Assembly: GCA_023974075.1 (NCBI GenBank)
Contig: CM043799.1
Span: forward strand, 2,533,449 to 2,597,448
DNA length: 64,000 nt
Direction: 5' to 3'
Origin: Chaenocephalus aceratus
Lineage: Eukaryota; Chordata; Actinopteri; Perciformes; Channichthyidae
Below the pieces are notes generated by a model. It had not been told where the DNA came from. It saw nothing but the letters and a program-made list of their open reading frames with translations, and did not search any database. Below are positions 54,370 to 64,000 of this stretch, in pieces (position 1 is the first letter of the stretch; the number at the start of each line of letters is the position of its first letter). The position numbers and the translations under genes are program-made.

Positions 54370-54770
54370 GCAGCGATTTCTTCGGTCGTTAATTCAGAAA
54401 AAAAACCTAGTGCGCTCTCCCTGGCTACGTTAGCTAGCTGTTTATATTTGCACCTCCAGGAAAATGGCGTATTTATATATATATATATATGGCGCGTGTT
54501 GCATTGTGGGTAGCTCGTGACGTCACCGTGTGTGAAAGAATCCCCCCCTCTCTCTGGTCGCTGAAATGGAGAATTTAAACTACGGGCCAAAAGTTGTATT
54601 TACAAGTAAGCATAGGACACCAAACCCAGTGAGACCCGTCTGTCCGCCGCATCTACGCACTGTACCACACACACACCTACACACTGTACCACACACACCT
54701 ACAGACTGTCCCACACACACACCTACACACTGTCCCACACACACACCTACACACTGTACCACACACACAC

Positions 54771-54822
<52 letters not shown>

Positions 54823-54984
54823 CTACAGCTCCTAAAGCATAATCAGGCTACAGCCGTTGTGTATTTTATTATGTGACGCACTAATGGTTTTACAAAAATA
54901 TCGACTCTTTGTTTGTAGATATCTACTACTAAAGTAGTTATTGAATTATTGTTTTTATGTGTTATATTTGATTAAAAAATATTA
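54370..54984. other. promoter-like upstream region and microsatellite
   Basis: The 54470-54560 part has an AT microsatellite and GTGACGTCACCG (a CRE-like palindrome) just upstream of the orphan exon. A microsatellite follows at 54655-54821. Nothing else. Confidence 0.35.
54655..54821 (+). repeat. CA-rich minisatellite and (CA)n microsatellite
   Basis: Units of about 23-24 bases (CTACACACTGTACCACACACAC) repeat five times and pass into an uninterrupted (AC)n run of about 40-50 bases from about 54770. Confidence 0.95.
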
Positions 54985-55137
54985 AGAGGGACTTCCGGTT
55001 GGGCATGACGGAGTAGAGACGTGCGTAGTTCTGCTCCCGCAAACTTTTGTGTTGTAACTTTTCTGAAGCCCGTAACTCTTCTCTAACTTACATTTAAGTG
55101 AACAATAATATTATTCCACTCACAACGCCACCGTAGT

Positions 55138-55858
55138 ATGCCGTCCAAACCGGCGAAAAGCAACAAAAAAGAACAAAGCGCCAGGACCGATAGCCCCGAG
55201 CTAGCTAGCAACAATCTCAGCATGGAGGGCATAGCTGGCCTCCTTGAAGATCACCGTAGAGCTCTCTCTGCCGACTTTAAGTCTGCCATCTCTGGAGGCT
55301 ACTTGTGCTACGCTAACGGACAGCAATGTTAAACTGCTGGCCAAAGTCACTGATCTCAAGTCCCGCAGCCGGCGCAACAATATAAGAATCGTCGGTTTGC
55401 CAGAATCCATTGAGGGCCCTCATCCCTCGACATTCTTCCCGAAGCTGCTGATGGAGGTCTTTGGTGAGGGCGTCCTTGATTCGCCGCCGGAGTGCGACAG
55501 GGCCCAACGCTCACTCACCGACAAGCCCAAGCCGGGGCAAAGGCCACGGCCGGTCATCATCCGCGTCCAGAGGTACCAGCAGAAGGAGAAAATTATCCGC
55601 GAGGCCCGGGCCAGGAGAGGCAAGCTACAGTACCAAGGTACGCCCATCGCCATCTACGAGGACTACACACCTGAAGTGATGGAACAGCGCTACAAATACC
55701 GAGAGGTGATGGCGGAGCTTTACAACCTAGGGCTCAAGCCAGCCCTGCTGTTCCCTGCGAGGCTTTCCATCGTATCGAAGGAGGGAGGTAAGAAGAGATT
55801 CTCCTCGGTGGCAGAGGCTAAAGGCTACATAGCATCCATTTGTCCTGACGCTGACTAG
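55138..55858 (+). pseudogene. L1-like ORF1 (RNA-binding), frameshifted
   Basis: ORF1 proteins of L1 elements package the element RNA. The first frame begins MPSKPAKSNKKEQSARTDSP (basic N-terminus). A shift near 55310 leads to CATLTDSNVKLLAKVTDLKS (coiled-coil-like), then SRRNNIRIVGLPESIEG, the signature start of the RRM, RPVIIRVQRYQQKEKIIREA, and the C-terminal domain LQYQGTPIAIYEDYTPEVME to a stop. Only the one frame break is apparent. Confidence 0.87.
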
Positions 55859-56633
55859 CACTAACGGTGCCGATAACTCTTGCGTCTGATGGGACGTTTA
55901 GTAAGAGACTATTACTTCTTTTTTTTCGGATTCTGCTTTCATGGACACTTTTTGTACATGCACCTTAGCCACTCTGGTATTTGCACTGATAGTTTGAGCC
56001 TAGTGCTGATATTGCAATGAACATGAATGCACCTGCTACTGTTTACACTACATGGGACCCAAGTACTTGGACTGTTCTGAATGCTGTTTGAACTGATTCC
56101 TTCTATGGGTTTTAACCCTTAAAGTGCAATTTTATTCTGTTTTACTTTATCTCTGGGCCTTATTTTTTTGTATGTATGTTACTTGAGATCTATGTCAGTG
56201 CCTTATTGCCCTCTGCTATGCTTATATTGGCTGGCTGTTTACCTATATATGGATGTTGTACTATTCTATGCATATAGATATACACTTGAGTTTGTTTTTT
56301 TGTTTGTTCACTTTAATACTATTCCGTGTTACAATGGGCTTTCCGCTTTTAGTATAGGGAACGGGACCCCGGAAGATAAGTTCAGCTGTTGAGCTTTGAG
56401 CTATAGCGCTCAGACAAGGTTTGTATTTGGGATGCTCCAGGTATGGTCACATTTGGGTTTATGGGTTGTGTTTTGTTTATGGTTTGTCTATTTTTGCCTT
56501 CGCTTGTTTTTGTTGTACTGTCTTTTCTTTTTTTCCTCCCCTTCCCCGGTCTTCTTCTTCCCCCCCACCACTCCTCTCCCCTCAGTCCTCGGGAAGCACA
56601 ACGGTTTCAGACCACCTTCATTAGACTCCCCAT

Positions 56634-58685
56634 ATGACTAACAGTATGACGACTGCTGGCAGAAGTGTGCGTCTGATCTCCTGGAACACCAGAGGAATGA
56701 ACAAAGCTATTAAAATTGGTAAGGTCTTGACTCGACTGCAACATCTTAAAGGGGACATTATATTTCTACAAGAAACACACCTTAAAACGTCTGACACCCT
56801 TTGCATCAAGCGGGCGTGGATGGGCCATTACTTCCACTCAAGATCTTCTAGTAGAGCCAGAGGTGCTGCCATTATTATTCACAAGAGTGTGATGTTCGTA
56901 CCAACAAATACTATTCTCGACAATAATGGCCGCTACGTCATAGTTGCAGGTGTCTTGCAGGGCATGCCTGTAATTTTGGTTTCCGTTTACGCACCCAACT
57001 GGGATGATGACCAATTCTTTATGAACCTTTTTGCTAAAATCCCGAACGCAGACAATCACCGCATAATCATGGATGGAGATTTTAACTTGATTCAAGATGT
57101 GCACCTCGACAGGTCATCCCTTAAGCTTGGCACTCTCTCAAAATCCGCTAATGTAGTCTCAAATTATGCAGCACAATTAGGAATCTCAGACCCTTGGAGA
57201 TTTAAAAACCCTCAAAGTAAAGCTTTCTCTTTTTTCTCACACGTCCTATTCTCGCGAATAGATTTTTTTCTGCTCGATGACAGCTTGCTACACCTTGCCA
57301 ATACCATCCTATAGCCACCCTCAGATCACGCCCCTGTATCAATTGACATCCACTTCCCTCTTAGTGTTACTCCCGCTAAGTTGTGGAGGTTTAGTTCCCA
57401 CCTGCTGTCAGATGACAAGTTAAGGACTTTGTTAATTCACAGATTCGTTTATATATCGAAATTAATGACACTGCTGATGTAAGTTGTGGAACAGTGTGGG
57501 AGGCTCTCAAAGCCTATGTTCGTGGGCAGGTTATTTCGTATGTTTCCAAACTAAGAAAGGATGAAAGGGTTCGGCTGTCGGCAATTTTGGAAGAACTTCT
57601 CCGAATTGATGAAACGTATTCCTCCTCCCCCTCACCGACCTTATATAAAAAACGCATATTATTACATTCGGAACATGACCTTTTAATGACGAGCGTAGCG
57701 GAGAGACAACTGAGGCAAACTAAGCAGCGCTTTTTTGAACAGGGGGACAAGGCTGGGAGGCTCAACAGGCTAGGGCAGTTAACGCCTCCAGATTAATCCT
57801 CAAAGTAAAGTCGCCCGAAGGCAATTTAGTCTCTGACCCGATTGAAATAAACAAGTCTTTCTTTGAATTTTATAATAATTTGTACACTTCTGAATGCCCC
57901 ATAATTGGCACAATAAACCCAAATCCTCTTGACTCCTTAACTTTCCCCAAATTGACGTAGTTTAACACAGGCAGAATGGGGGACCCAATTTCCACTTTAG
58001 AAGATACAGGAAGCCATCAAAATCTATGCAAAATGGGAAATCCCCTGGTCCGGACGGCTTCACAGTCGAATTCTACAAGGCGTTATTCGTTTCTTTTGGC
58101 CCCAATTCTAGCAAGGATGTATAATGATTCCTAAAGAAGGCAGATTACCTCAAACCCTATCCATGGCATCCATCTCTCTACTATTGAAGAAGGATAAAGA
58201 TCCTACACTTGTGGCAGCTACAGACCAATTTCCCTCCCTAAATGTTGATTGTAAAATACTGGCTAAGATTTTGGTCCGTCCGCCTCCAACTCGTGATACC
58301 TTCTATAGTTCTGCTTGACCAAACAGGCTTTATGATAGGGAGACACTCTTCTTCTTCAATACCAGGAGGCTACTTAATGTTATTTTCTCGCCCCCGTCCA
58401 ATGTCCTCCGAAGTCATAGTTTCACTCAATGCGGAAAAAGCTTTTGATAGGGTTGAGTGGAGCTACTTGTTCTTCATTTTAGAAAAATTTGGCTTTGACT
58501 CCAAATTTATTTCTTGGATTAAACTTTATACGCCTCCCCTTCTGCATCGGTAAACACAAATGGCATTCAATCGTCTGCCTTCCCTCTCCAATATGTTTGT
58601 CTTTTTTGTTTTCCTGCGATGATGGTTCTTCAGGACTGCTTCTTAAGCTCAAATCATACTCTCGCAGACTTTTCCGGTGTTTCTA
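56634..58685 (+). pseudogene. L1-like ORF2 (endonuclease and RT), multiply broken
   Basis: The endonuclease part is open (56634-57314): VRLISWNTRGMNKAIKIGKV, DIIFLQETHLKTSD (catalytic Glu), VILVSVYAPNWDD, RIIMDGDFNLIQD, then FSRIDFFLLDD and a stop. The expected SDHAP motif follows as SDHAPVSIDIHFPL just after it. Downstream fragments include GKSPGPDGF near 58040 and VSLNAEKAFDRVEWSYLFFI (RT block 3, 58420-58480) in shifted frames. The YxDD block was not found. Confidence 0.85.
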
Positions 58686-58691
58686 AATTAG

Positions 58692-59550
58692 ATGACAATG
58701 TATGTGGTGTCGTTTAAGAGGAAAAGATGCCTGGTTTTGTTGTTGTTATTACTGTCAGGAAATGTACAACCTAACCCTGGTCCGCCCAGTAGTAGTAGTC
58801 AGATCGCTATTCCTGCTGATTTTAAAGCTAGGTCTGGGTTGGGTTTCATCCACTTGAATGTGCACAGTCTGTTAGGTAAACTAGATTTTGTCCGTATCTG
58901 GGCGAGCTCAACTGACGCTGACGTCATTGTTTTATCAGAAACATGGCTAAATAAATCTATGGTTTTAATGTGTATCGTACCGACCGGCCTAATAAAGGTG
59001 GTGGCGTTGCCATTTATGTTAAGAATAAGTTCAGTGTAACCACATTAGTTTCCAAATCTATCAGTAAGAAATTCGAGTTTTTAGCCTTAAATATAGAAGT
59101 GGCAAAGGGTCATCAGGTCCATGGTGGTGGGCTGTTACAGACCCCCCTCAGCTGGCAAGGACTCCTTGTCTTCGCTAGCAAATCTTTTATCGCAGCAAGA
59201 CTACAAGGAAATAGTGCTACTTGGAGATTTTAAACTGGGACTGGTTAACTGCAGTGTCAGAGGATTTTTAAAAACCTTTGTATCCTCTTTAAATGTTACT
59301 CAGATTGTGGACAGTCCTACTCGCCCTAACATGAAGTCCCCTAATAAATCCTCCCTAATTGATCTCATTTTAACTAATGTTCCCCATAAATATTCATCTG
59401 TGGGAGTTTTTGCAAATGATCTGAGTGATCACTGTGTTGTAGCCACAATTAGGACACTAAGGTCCAAAGGTTAAACCTCGCATTATCATTAAGAGAGACA
59501 AAAAACATTTTGTGGAGCAGGGTTTTGTTCATGATCTGTTTGATTTTGAT
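58692..59550 (+). pseudogene. LINE ORF2 N-terminus with NPGP motif and endonuclease
   Basis: The frame opens MTMYVVSFKRKRCLVLLLLL, followed by LSGNVQPNPGP: a basic head, a hydrophobic run and an NPGP end as in 2A-like leaders of some LINE proteins. Then GLGFIHLNVHSLLGKLDFVR, DVIVLSETWLNKS (catalytic Glu), a frame shift near 58958, YRTDRPNKGGGVAIYVKNKF, VVGCYRPPSAGKDSLSSL, IVLLGDFKLGL, SSLIDLILTNVP and LSDHCVVATIRTL. The order is that of an APE-type endonuclease. GDFK replaces the usual GDFN, so activity would be lost. Confidence 0.85.
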
Positions 59551-59640
59551 TGGGGTAAAATAGTGGATAGGAGAATTCAAAAGGACTTAGGAGAAGAGAC
59601 TGCGGTACTTTAGAGAATCCGACTGCACTTTCACTATCCG
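58692..59640 (+). mobile_element. jockey/CR1-like LINE, 5' part only
   Basis: The N-terminus and endonuclease of ORF2 only. It is cut at about 59640, where hAT sequence starts soon after, so RT and tail are missing. It begins right behind the L1-like element. Confidence 0.8.
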
Positions 59641-59666
59641 ACGTCTTTATGATGCGCCAATGGACT

Positions 59667-60733
59667 AGGGTGCAACAACTAATCGACTTAATCGATGACC
59701 AAAATTAGTTGCCAACTAATTCAGTCGTCGATTCGTTGGTGACGTCATCACGTGTGTTTTACGCGCCGTTAAGCTCCAACATTATCGGCCTTTTTATCAG
59801 AACTGGAGACATTTAAAAAATATATGTCATATGTGTTATTGCTCCATAAACATTATCTCGCAGTCTTAGTGTCGCCAACTCGTTTCTATCATGCAAAAAG
59901 ACAAAACAAATGCGTCTGTGTATTTTCGATCATTCCAGTCGAGACGAGATCTCTCTCCCCCGTCTGTGTGCGAGGGTGCGGGCAGTTACACACACTCGGC
60001 TGCTACATGCATGCAACACACACGGCGGGGATGGTGGAGAGAAGCGCTCCAAGGTGTGGTTAAATGTTACCCGTCTCTAGGTGGACAATGCTCGTTGCAA
60101 TTGTGCAATAAGAGTTTAGCATGTAAGGGCGGTAACACGAGCAATTTGTCTAAACATTTAGCAAAAGTGCACCACATTCAGACGGAGGAATGCACCGGGT
60201 TCGACTGTCTTTCTAGTAGCTCTGTAGCCCTATCCACGAGTAACGTTTCCACGTCAGGTGTTATGTATGCTAGCAGCAACACACAGAGTTAACTACATTA
60301 TACAACATGGGTTAATGATTAGAGGAAACTGAGTTATTTATTTTGTTAAAGTTTCAGATATTCTGTTTACAATTATGTTATCACATTATACGATTTGTTA
60401 AAACATTGTTGTTTCTTTTGTTTTCTTTTGACATATTATTTATTTAATTTTAAATATTATTTATTTAATTTAAATAAAAAGCTATGTTTTTTGTTCACAA
60501 TTTGTTTAGTTACTTTAATAATATATGTATTTTTGAATCAAGTATTCATCTTTATGTCTTCATTGTTAGTTTCCACATGCCTAAAACAACCTCAAGCTAA
60601 ATCTAAAAGTTGATGCTAAATAAGAGCGTTTGAGAAATGTGCAAGGCATACAGTAATAGTCTGAATAGTCGATTAATCGTTTCATTAATCGATAGATTGA
60701 TCGATTATCAAATTAGTAGTTTGTTGCAGCCCT
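59667..60733 (+). mobile_element. BED-only hAT family, copy 2
   Basis: Ends AGGGTGCAACAACTAATCGA and, on the minus strand, AGGGCTGCAACAAACTAC, with ATCGATTAATCG subterminal repeats. The body matches 34506-35170. The flanks do not match, so one junction has been changed after insertion. Confidence 0.78.
60030..60292 (+). pseudogene. BED zinc-finger frame, copy 2
   Basis: The frame (open from 59891) reads CNKSLACKGGNTSNLSKHLA, KVHHIQTEECTGFDCLSSSS and ends SGVMYASSNTQS with a stop, the same end as the frame at 34664-34927. The start region is frameshifted relative to copy 1. The finger itself is better preserved here (CSLQLCNKS and SKHLAKVHH). Confidence 0.65.
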
Positions 60734-60739
60734 ACAGGA

Positions 60740-63700
60740 AGGTGCGCTGCTCGGCTGCGCACCGCGTCTCAGTATGCTCCGTCCGTCTTGTGTTTTGCCC
60801 TTTTTTTTTTGTTTCTTTTGGGCTAATTATTGTCTAAACGTTTGTTTGTCTGTATGCAACATCATTTTTGAGAGACCATGCTTTTGATCCTGTGGATTAT
60901 TTTTGCCTTCTGCGGACCCTTGTCTGGCCATACAACTTTTTAAAACACACCTGAGCCACAACACGAACAGGTATGGCGAGGAGCCCCGGCCTATACGCTG
61001 CTACAGCCGCGAGGCTATGCTGGAGCTACAATGCAATCGGCCTGCTACGAACACACCAAGCCACCCGTGTTCTTCGTTACTGGATGACATCCCGCGGGAG
61101 CTTCTTAGAAACATCAGGAAAAAGAGACGAGGAAGGAGGGGAGGCGTTCGGAATCGCCTACGGCGGAAATTCAGCCGACCACCACTTCCATCCATCATTC
61201 TGACAAATCTGCGCTCATTGAGCAACAAAGTGGACACACTAAGGATATACACAAGGTACTGTCATGAATTTCGTGAGGCCTCTTTACTATGTTTCACGGA
61301 AAGTTGGCTACAATCTACGATGCCTGAATCTCTCTTTGAAGTATCTGGATTCACCCTTGTTCGAGCAGACAGGGATGCGAACTCGGGACAACCAGAGGAG
61401 GCGGTATTTGTGTGTATATTAATGATCTGTGGTGCCGATCACACTCAGTCAAATGTAAAACCTGTGATCCCACGTAGAAATTCTCGGCATGACGTTAAGA
61501 CCCTTTTATCTGCCTAGAGAATTCGGGTGTATTTTTACTGTTTGTTGTTTACGTGCCTCCTAGCGGCAGAGCGTCACTGGCGGCAGGCTCCATCGCTGAC
61601 TGTGTCCATGAGCTGCAACTCAGCCACCCCGATGCACCGGCAATAGTGCTCGGGGACATGAACCAATGTCGCCTGGAGACTGTGTTACCTGGGTTCGAAC
61701 AGTATGTTAAGGATCACACCAGAAAAGACAATATCCTGGACAAATGCTTTGTTAATGTTAAAGGAGCCTATGTGACTAAATGTAGACCACCAATACTGAA
61801 CTCTGATCATAACGTAGTGAATATGATACCAGTGTATAAGACCAAACTGAAGAGAAGTAAACCGGAAAAGAAAGTAATAAGGACATGGACAAATGAAAGT
61901 AGGGAACAGTTGAAAGCCTGTTTTGATCTGACAGATTGGGACATTTTTCAGGAAGGTTCACTAGATGAAATAACTACTGTTACCAATGACTATATCAACT
62001 TCTGTGTAGAACTAGTTGTTCCCACTAAAGAAATACAAATATCCAAATAATAAATCTTATGTGACCAAGGACATTAAAACCGTTATAAATACCAGGAAAA
62101 TAGCTTTCAAAAACAAAGACTATGGAGCACTTAAACAGACAGAGCAAGAACTGAAAGTCAAATTGATGGAATCAAAATTGGCACACAGAGAGCTTTTGGA
62201 AAATGCTTTTAAAGCCAAAAACCCCCAAAAGGTATGGGACACCATGAAAACCATGACAGGAATGTCACCCTCAGCTAAACCCATTGTGACAGAAAATGAA
62301 TTTTGTTTTGCTAACGAACTAAACACGTTCTTTACCCGTTTCGAGTCACTGGATAATTCTGCAAAGTGCACTGACATGCTCGAAACCATAATACCTACTT
62401 CCTCTGACACAATTACCCATCAGTGTCGAAGAGGTCAGAAAAAACATTTCAGTGCACTAACACCAAGAAAGTGGCTGGGCCAGATGGGTGCAGCGGTTTT
62501 CTGCTGAAAAACGTTGCTACTGAGCTGGCTCCAGTGTGGCAACCCATCTTTCAGGCTTCCATTGACACGCACACCATCCCTCTGTCATGGAAAACTTTCC
62601 CACATCAAACCGCTGCCCAAAATCCATGCCCAAAAGAACATAAGGACTACAGACCAATAGCCCTCACATCAGTGATTATGAAATCACTAGAAAGAATTCT
62701 GCTCCGATTCCTTATCAGTACAACACAAGACAAACTTGATCCATACCAATTTGCCTATAAACAAGGGTGCGGTACAGAAGATGCTGTGGCCACTTTGGTT
62801 CACATCATCACTAAACATTTAGACAAACGTAACACTTATGCAAGAGCCCTCTTCCTAGACTTCTCATCAGCATTCAACACAATACAAGCAGACATCTTGG
62901 TGTCAACAATGGCCAAAATGGAAGTAAATCCATAGCCTACCTGATTTACTGGTATGCTGCTTTCCTCACCAGTAGAGAGCAACTTGTGAAGGTTAACAAA
63001 ACCCTGTCATCTGCCATCACAACCAATGTAGGCCCCCCCCCCCCAGGGCTGCGTGAGTTCAGCTGTGCTCTTTACTCTCTACACTGATGATTGTCGTACC
63101 AACACACACCAAATCAAGTCATCATTAAGTACTCTGATGATACTGCAATAATATCTCTGCTCAGTAACACAGACGACCCTGAGCTGCACCACAGGCTGTG
63201 CATCAGGTGGACTGATAGCAATGCTCTTGAGATCAACACCAAGAAAACTGAGGAAATCATTTTTGGCTCACCATCTGACTCCCATAAAGTCCCCATTGTC
63301 ATCCATACAGATGAGATCAAGCAGGGAGTTTCATACAAATACCTGGGTGTAATTATTGACCATCTGCTGTCATGGAAGGATCACATTGATTATCTGTGCA
63401 AAAGGACAAAACAAAGAATTTATTTTCTCCGCCGTCTTAGGTCTTTTGGCGCGAGCAGAGAAATTCTTCTGTTGTTCTTTACATCTGTGATCATGTCCAT
63501 TTCTACAGTACTGCAATACTACCTGGTACAAATGTCTGTCGGCAGCGTTAAAATCAAAACTGCTCCACCTGTTAAAGATCTGCTCAAAGATTGTTGGTCA
63601 ACCCGTCAGAGACTCTATGACTCAGCCTATCATAACAACCTAGTGAGGCTGTCCCAACAACATCATCTCCGACCCAAACCATGTTCTGAACAGTGAATAT

Positions 63701-64000
63701 GAACTGCTACCATCTAATCGGAGATACAGGGTCCCCACGATTAAATAAAGTCAGACTGAAGCAATTCCTTTGTGCATCAGTCAGTCCTCACAGTAAATAC
63801 AGAGCTAAATCCCAGACCAAATGCACGCTGAAGGCTCTTTGAGCATGTTTTTCTCTCACTGATTGTGCTGTTATGTTAAATGTTTGTGTTTCATGTATTT
63901 GTGTATGCATATTTGTCTGTTAATGTTGGACATGGAGCTGCTGTGACGCAAGTCAAATTTCAGACTTGATCTGACAATAAAGTAATATCGTATCGTATCG
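60740..64000 (+). mobile_element. near-complete LINE, runs to the window end
   Basis: ORF2 endonuclease, linker, RT and post-RT regions occur in order, followed by a 3' UTR and the tail GACAATAAAGTAATATCGTA(TCGTA)n at the last bases. The tail is cut by the window edge. The 5' border is about 60734-60750, immediately at the right end of the BED hAT. Confidence 0.87.
60903..63696 (+). pseudogene. LINE ORF2 with endonuclease and RT, about six frame breaks
   Basis: Pieces in order: 60903-61517 (LLRNIRKKRRGRRGG basic region, LPSIILTNLRSLSNKVDTLR, LLCFTESWLQSTMP); 61553-62050 (IVLGDMNQCRLE, PPILNSDHNVVNMIPVYK, endonuclease end); 62016-62507 (lysine-rich linker, MWDTMKT-type KVWDTMKTMTGM); 62423-62935 (KKVAGPDGCSGFLLKN, DYRPIALTSVIMKSLERILL, DPYQFAYKQGCGTEDAVATL, RALFLDFSSAFNTI); 63091-63696 (IIKYSDDTAIISLL, the catalytic block as YSDD, then KKTEEIIFGSPSD, YKYLGVIIDHLLSW, KQRIYFLRRLRSFGAS). 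A run of ten C at 63031-63042 marks one frameshift, in the expected PQGC block. Confidence 0.9.

Larger units (their letters stand above)
54985..58685 (+). mobile_element. L1-like LINE with ORF1 and ORF2, decayed
   Basis: The start AGAGGGACTTCCGGTTGGGC is typical of the 5' end of fish L1-like elements. ORF1 (55138-55858), a 775-base spacer and ORF2 (from 56634) follow in usual order. The RT region is broken and the 3' end is not found: another LINE frame begins at 58692. Confidence 0.85.

Noticed and set aside
55313..55653. Minus-strand frames opposite L1-like ORF1
   Set aside because: Antisense shadows of a well-recognised ORF1.
1..64000. CRISPR arrays, tRNA or rRNA genes, LTR retroelements, Helitrons
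   Set aside because: No regular spacer-repeat pattern, tRNA A/B boxes in a cloverleaf, rRNA segments, paired LTRs, or Helitron-type CTRR hairpin ends were found by eye. A tRNAscan/RepeatMasker run would be decisive.

Overview
The window is vertebrate nuclear DNA, most likely from a percomorph-type teleost (inference). The reasons are spliced exons with canonical AG/GT borders, a fish-style mix of hAT, Kolobok-like, L2/CR1/jockey and L1-like elements, and many element tails familiar from fish genomes. Nothing bacterial, viral or organellar was recognised, and I found no rRNA, tRNA or CRISPR feature.

The only confidently identified host gene is a GABA-A receptor rho subunit on the minus strand, closest to rho-2 (gabrr2) by its cytoplasmic loop. 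Its last three coding exons are at 53318-53470 (TM1-TM2), 43879-44087 (end of TM2, TM3, start of the loop) and 27124-27459 (loop, TM4, stop). Splice phases match exactly. The two introns are 9.2 kb and 16.4 kb and consist largely of transposons. Upstream exons for the ligand-binding domain lie beyond 64 kb. A second, unidentified set of coding-like exons lies on the minus strand at about 11.16-12.44 kb; a hAT insertion splits one of them.

Layout. 1-2 kb: unrecognised DNA and a degenerate CTATAG array. 2.0-5.8 kb: a 3.8 kb element with ~765 bp inverted arms, holding two nested LINE ends. 5.8-7.0 kb: LINE. 7.1-9.8 kb: three hAT elements nested one inside another. 11.2-12.4 kb: the coding remnant with its hAT. 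12.9-19.6 kb: two ~0.9-1.0 kb inverted arms, each with the same CpG-rich promoter-like block and short first exon pointing inward, enclosing a hAT within a hAT. 19.6-24.7 kb: more hAT copies. 27-53.5 kb: gabrr2 with its TE-filled introns (L2, minisatellites, composite hATs, a THAP-bearing TTAA element). 54-64 kb: an orphan coding exon, an L1-like element, a jockey/CR1-like LINE with an NPGP motif, a BED-bearing hAT and a near-complete but frameshifted LINE running off the window end.

Much of the value lies in the insertion archaeology. For several hAT insertions both the exact 8 bp target duplication and a paralogous empty site are present in this window, so the order of insertion can be read directly. 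At least eight BED zinc-finger exons of hAT transposases survive, mostly as isolated first exons. I did not find evidence of a novel cellular system. The best candidates for something undescribed are the inward-facing duplicated promoter/first-exon arms, the unidentified minus-strand exons, and the short BED-only reading frame shared by two copies of one hAT family.
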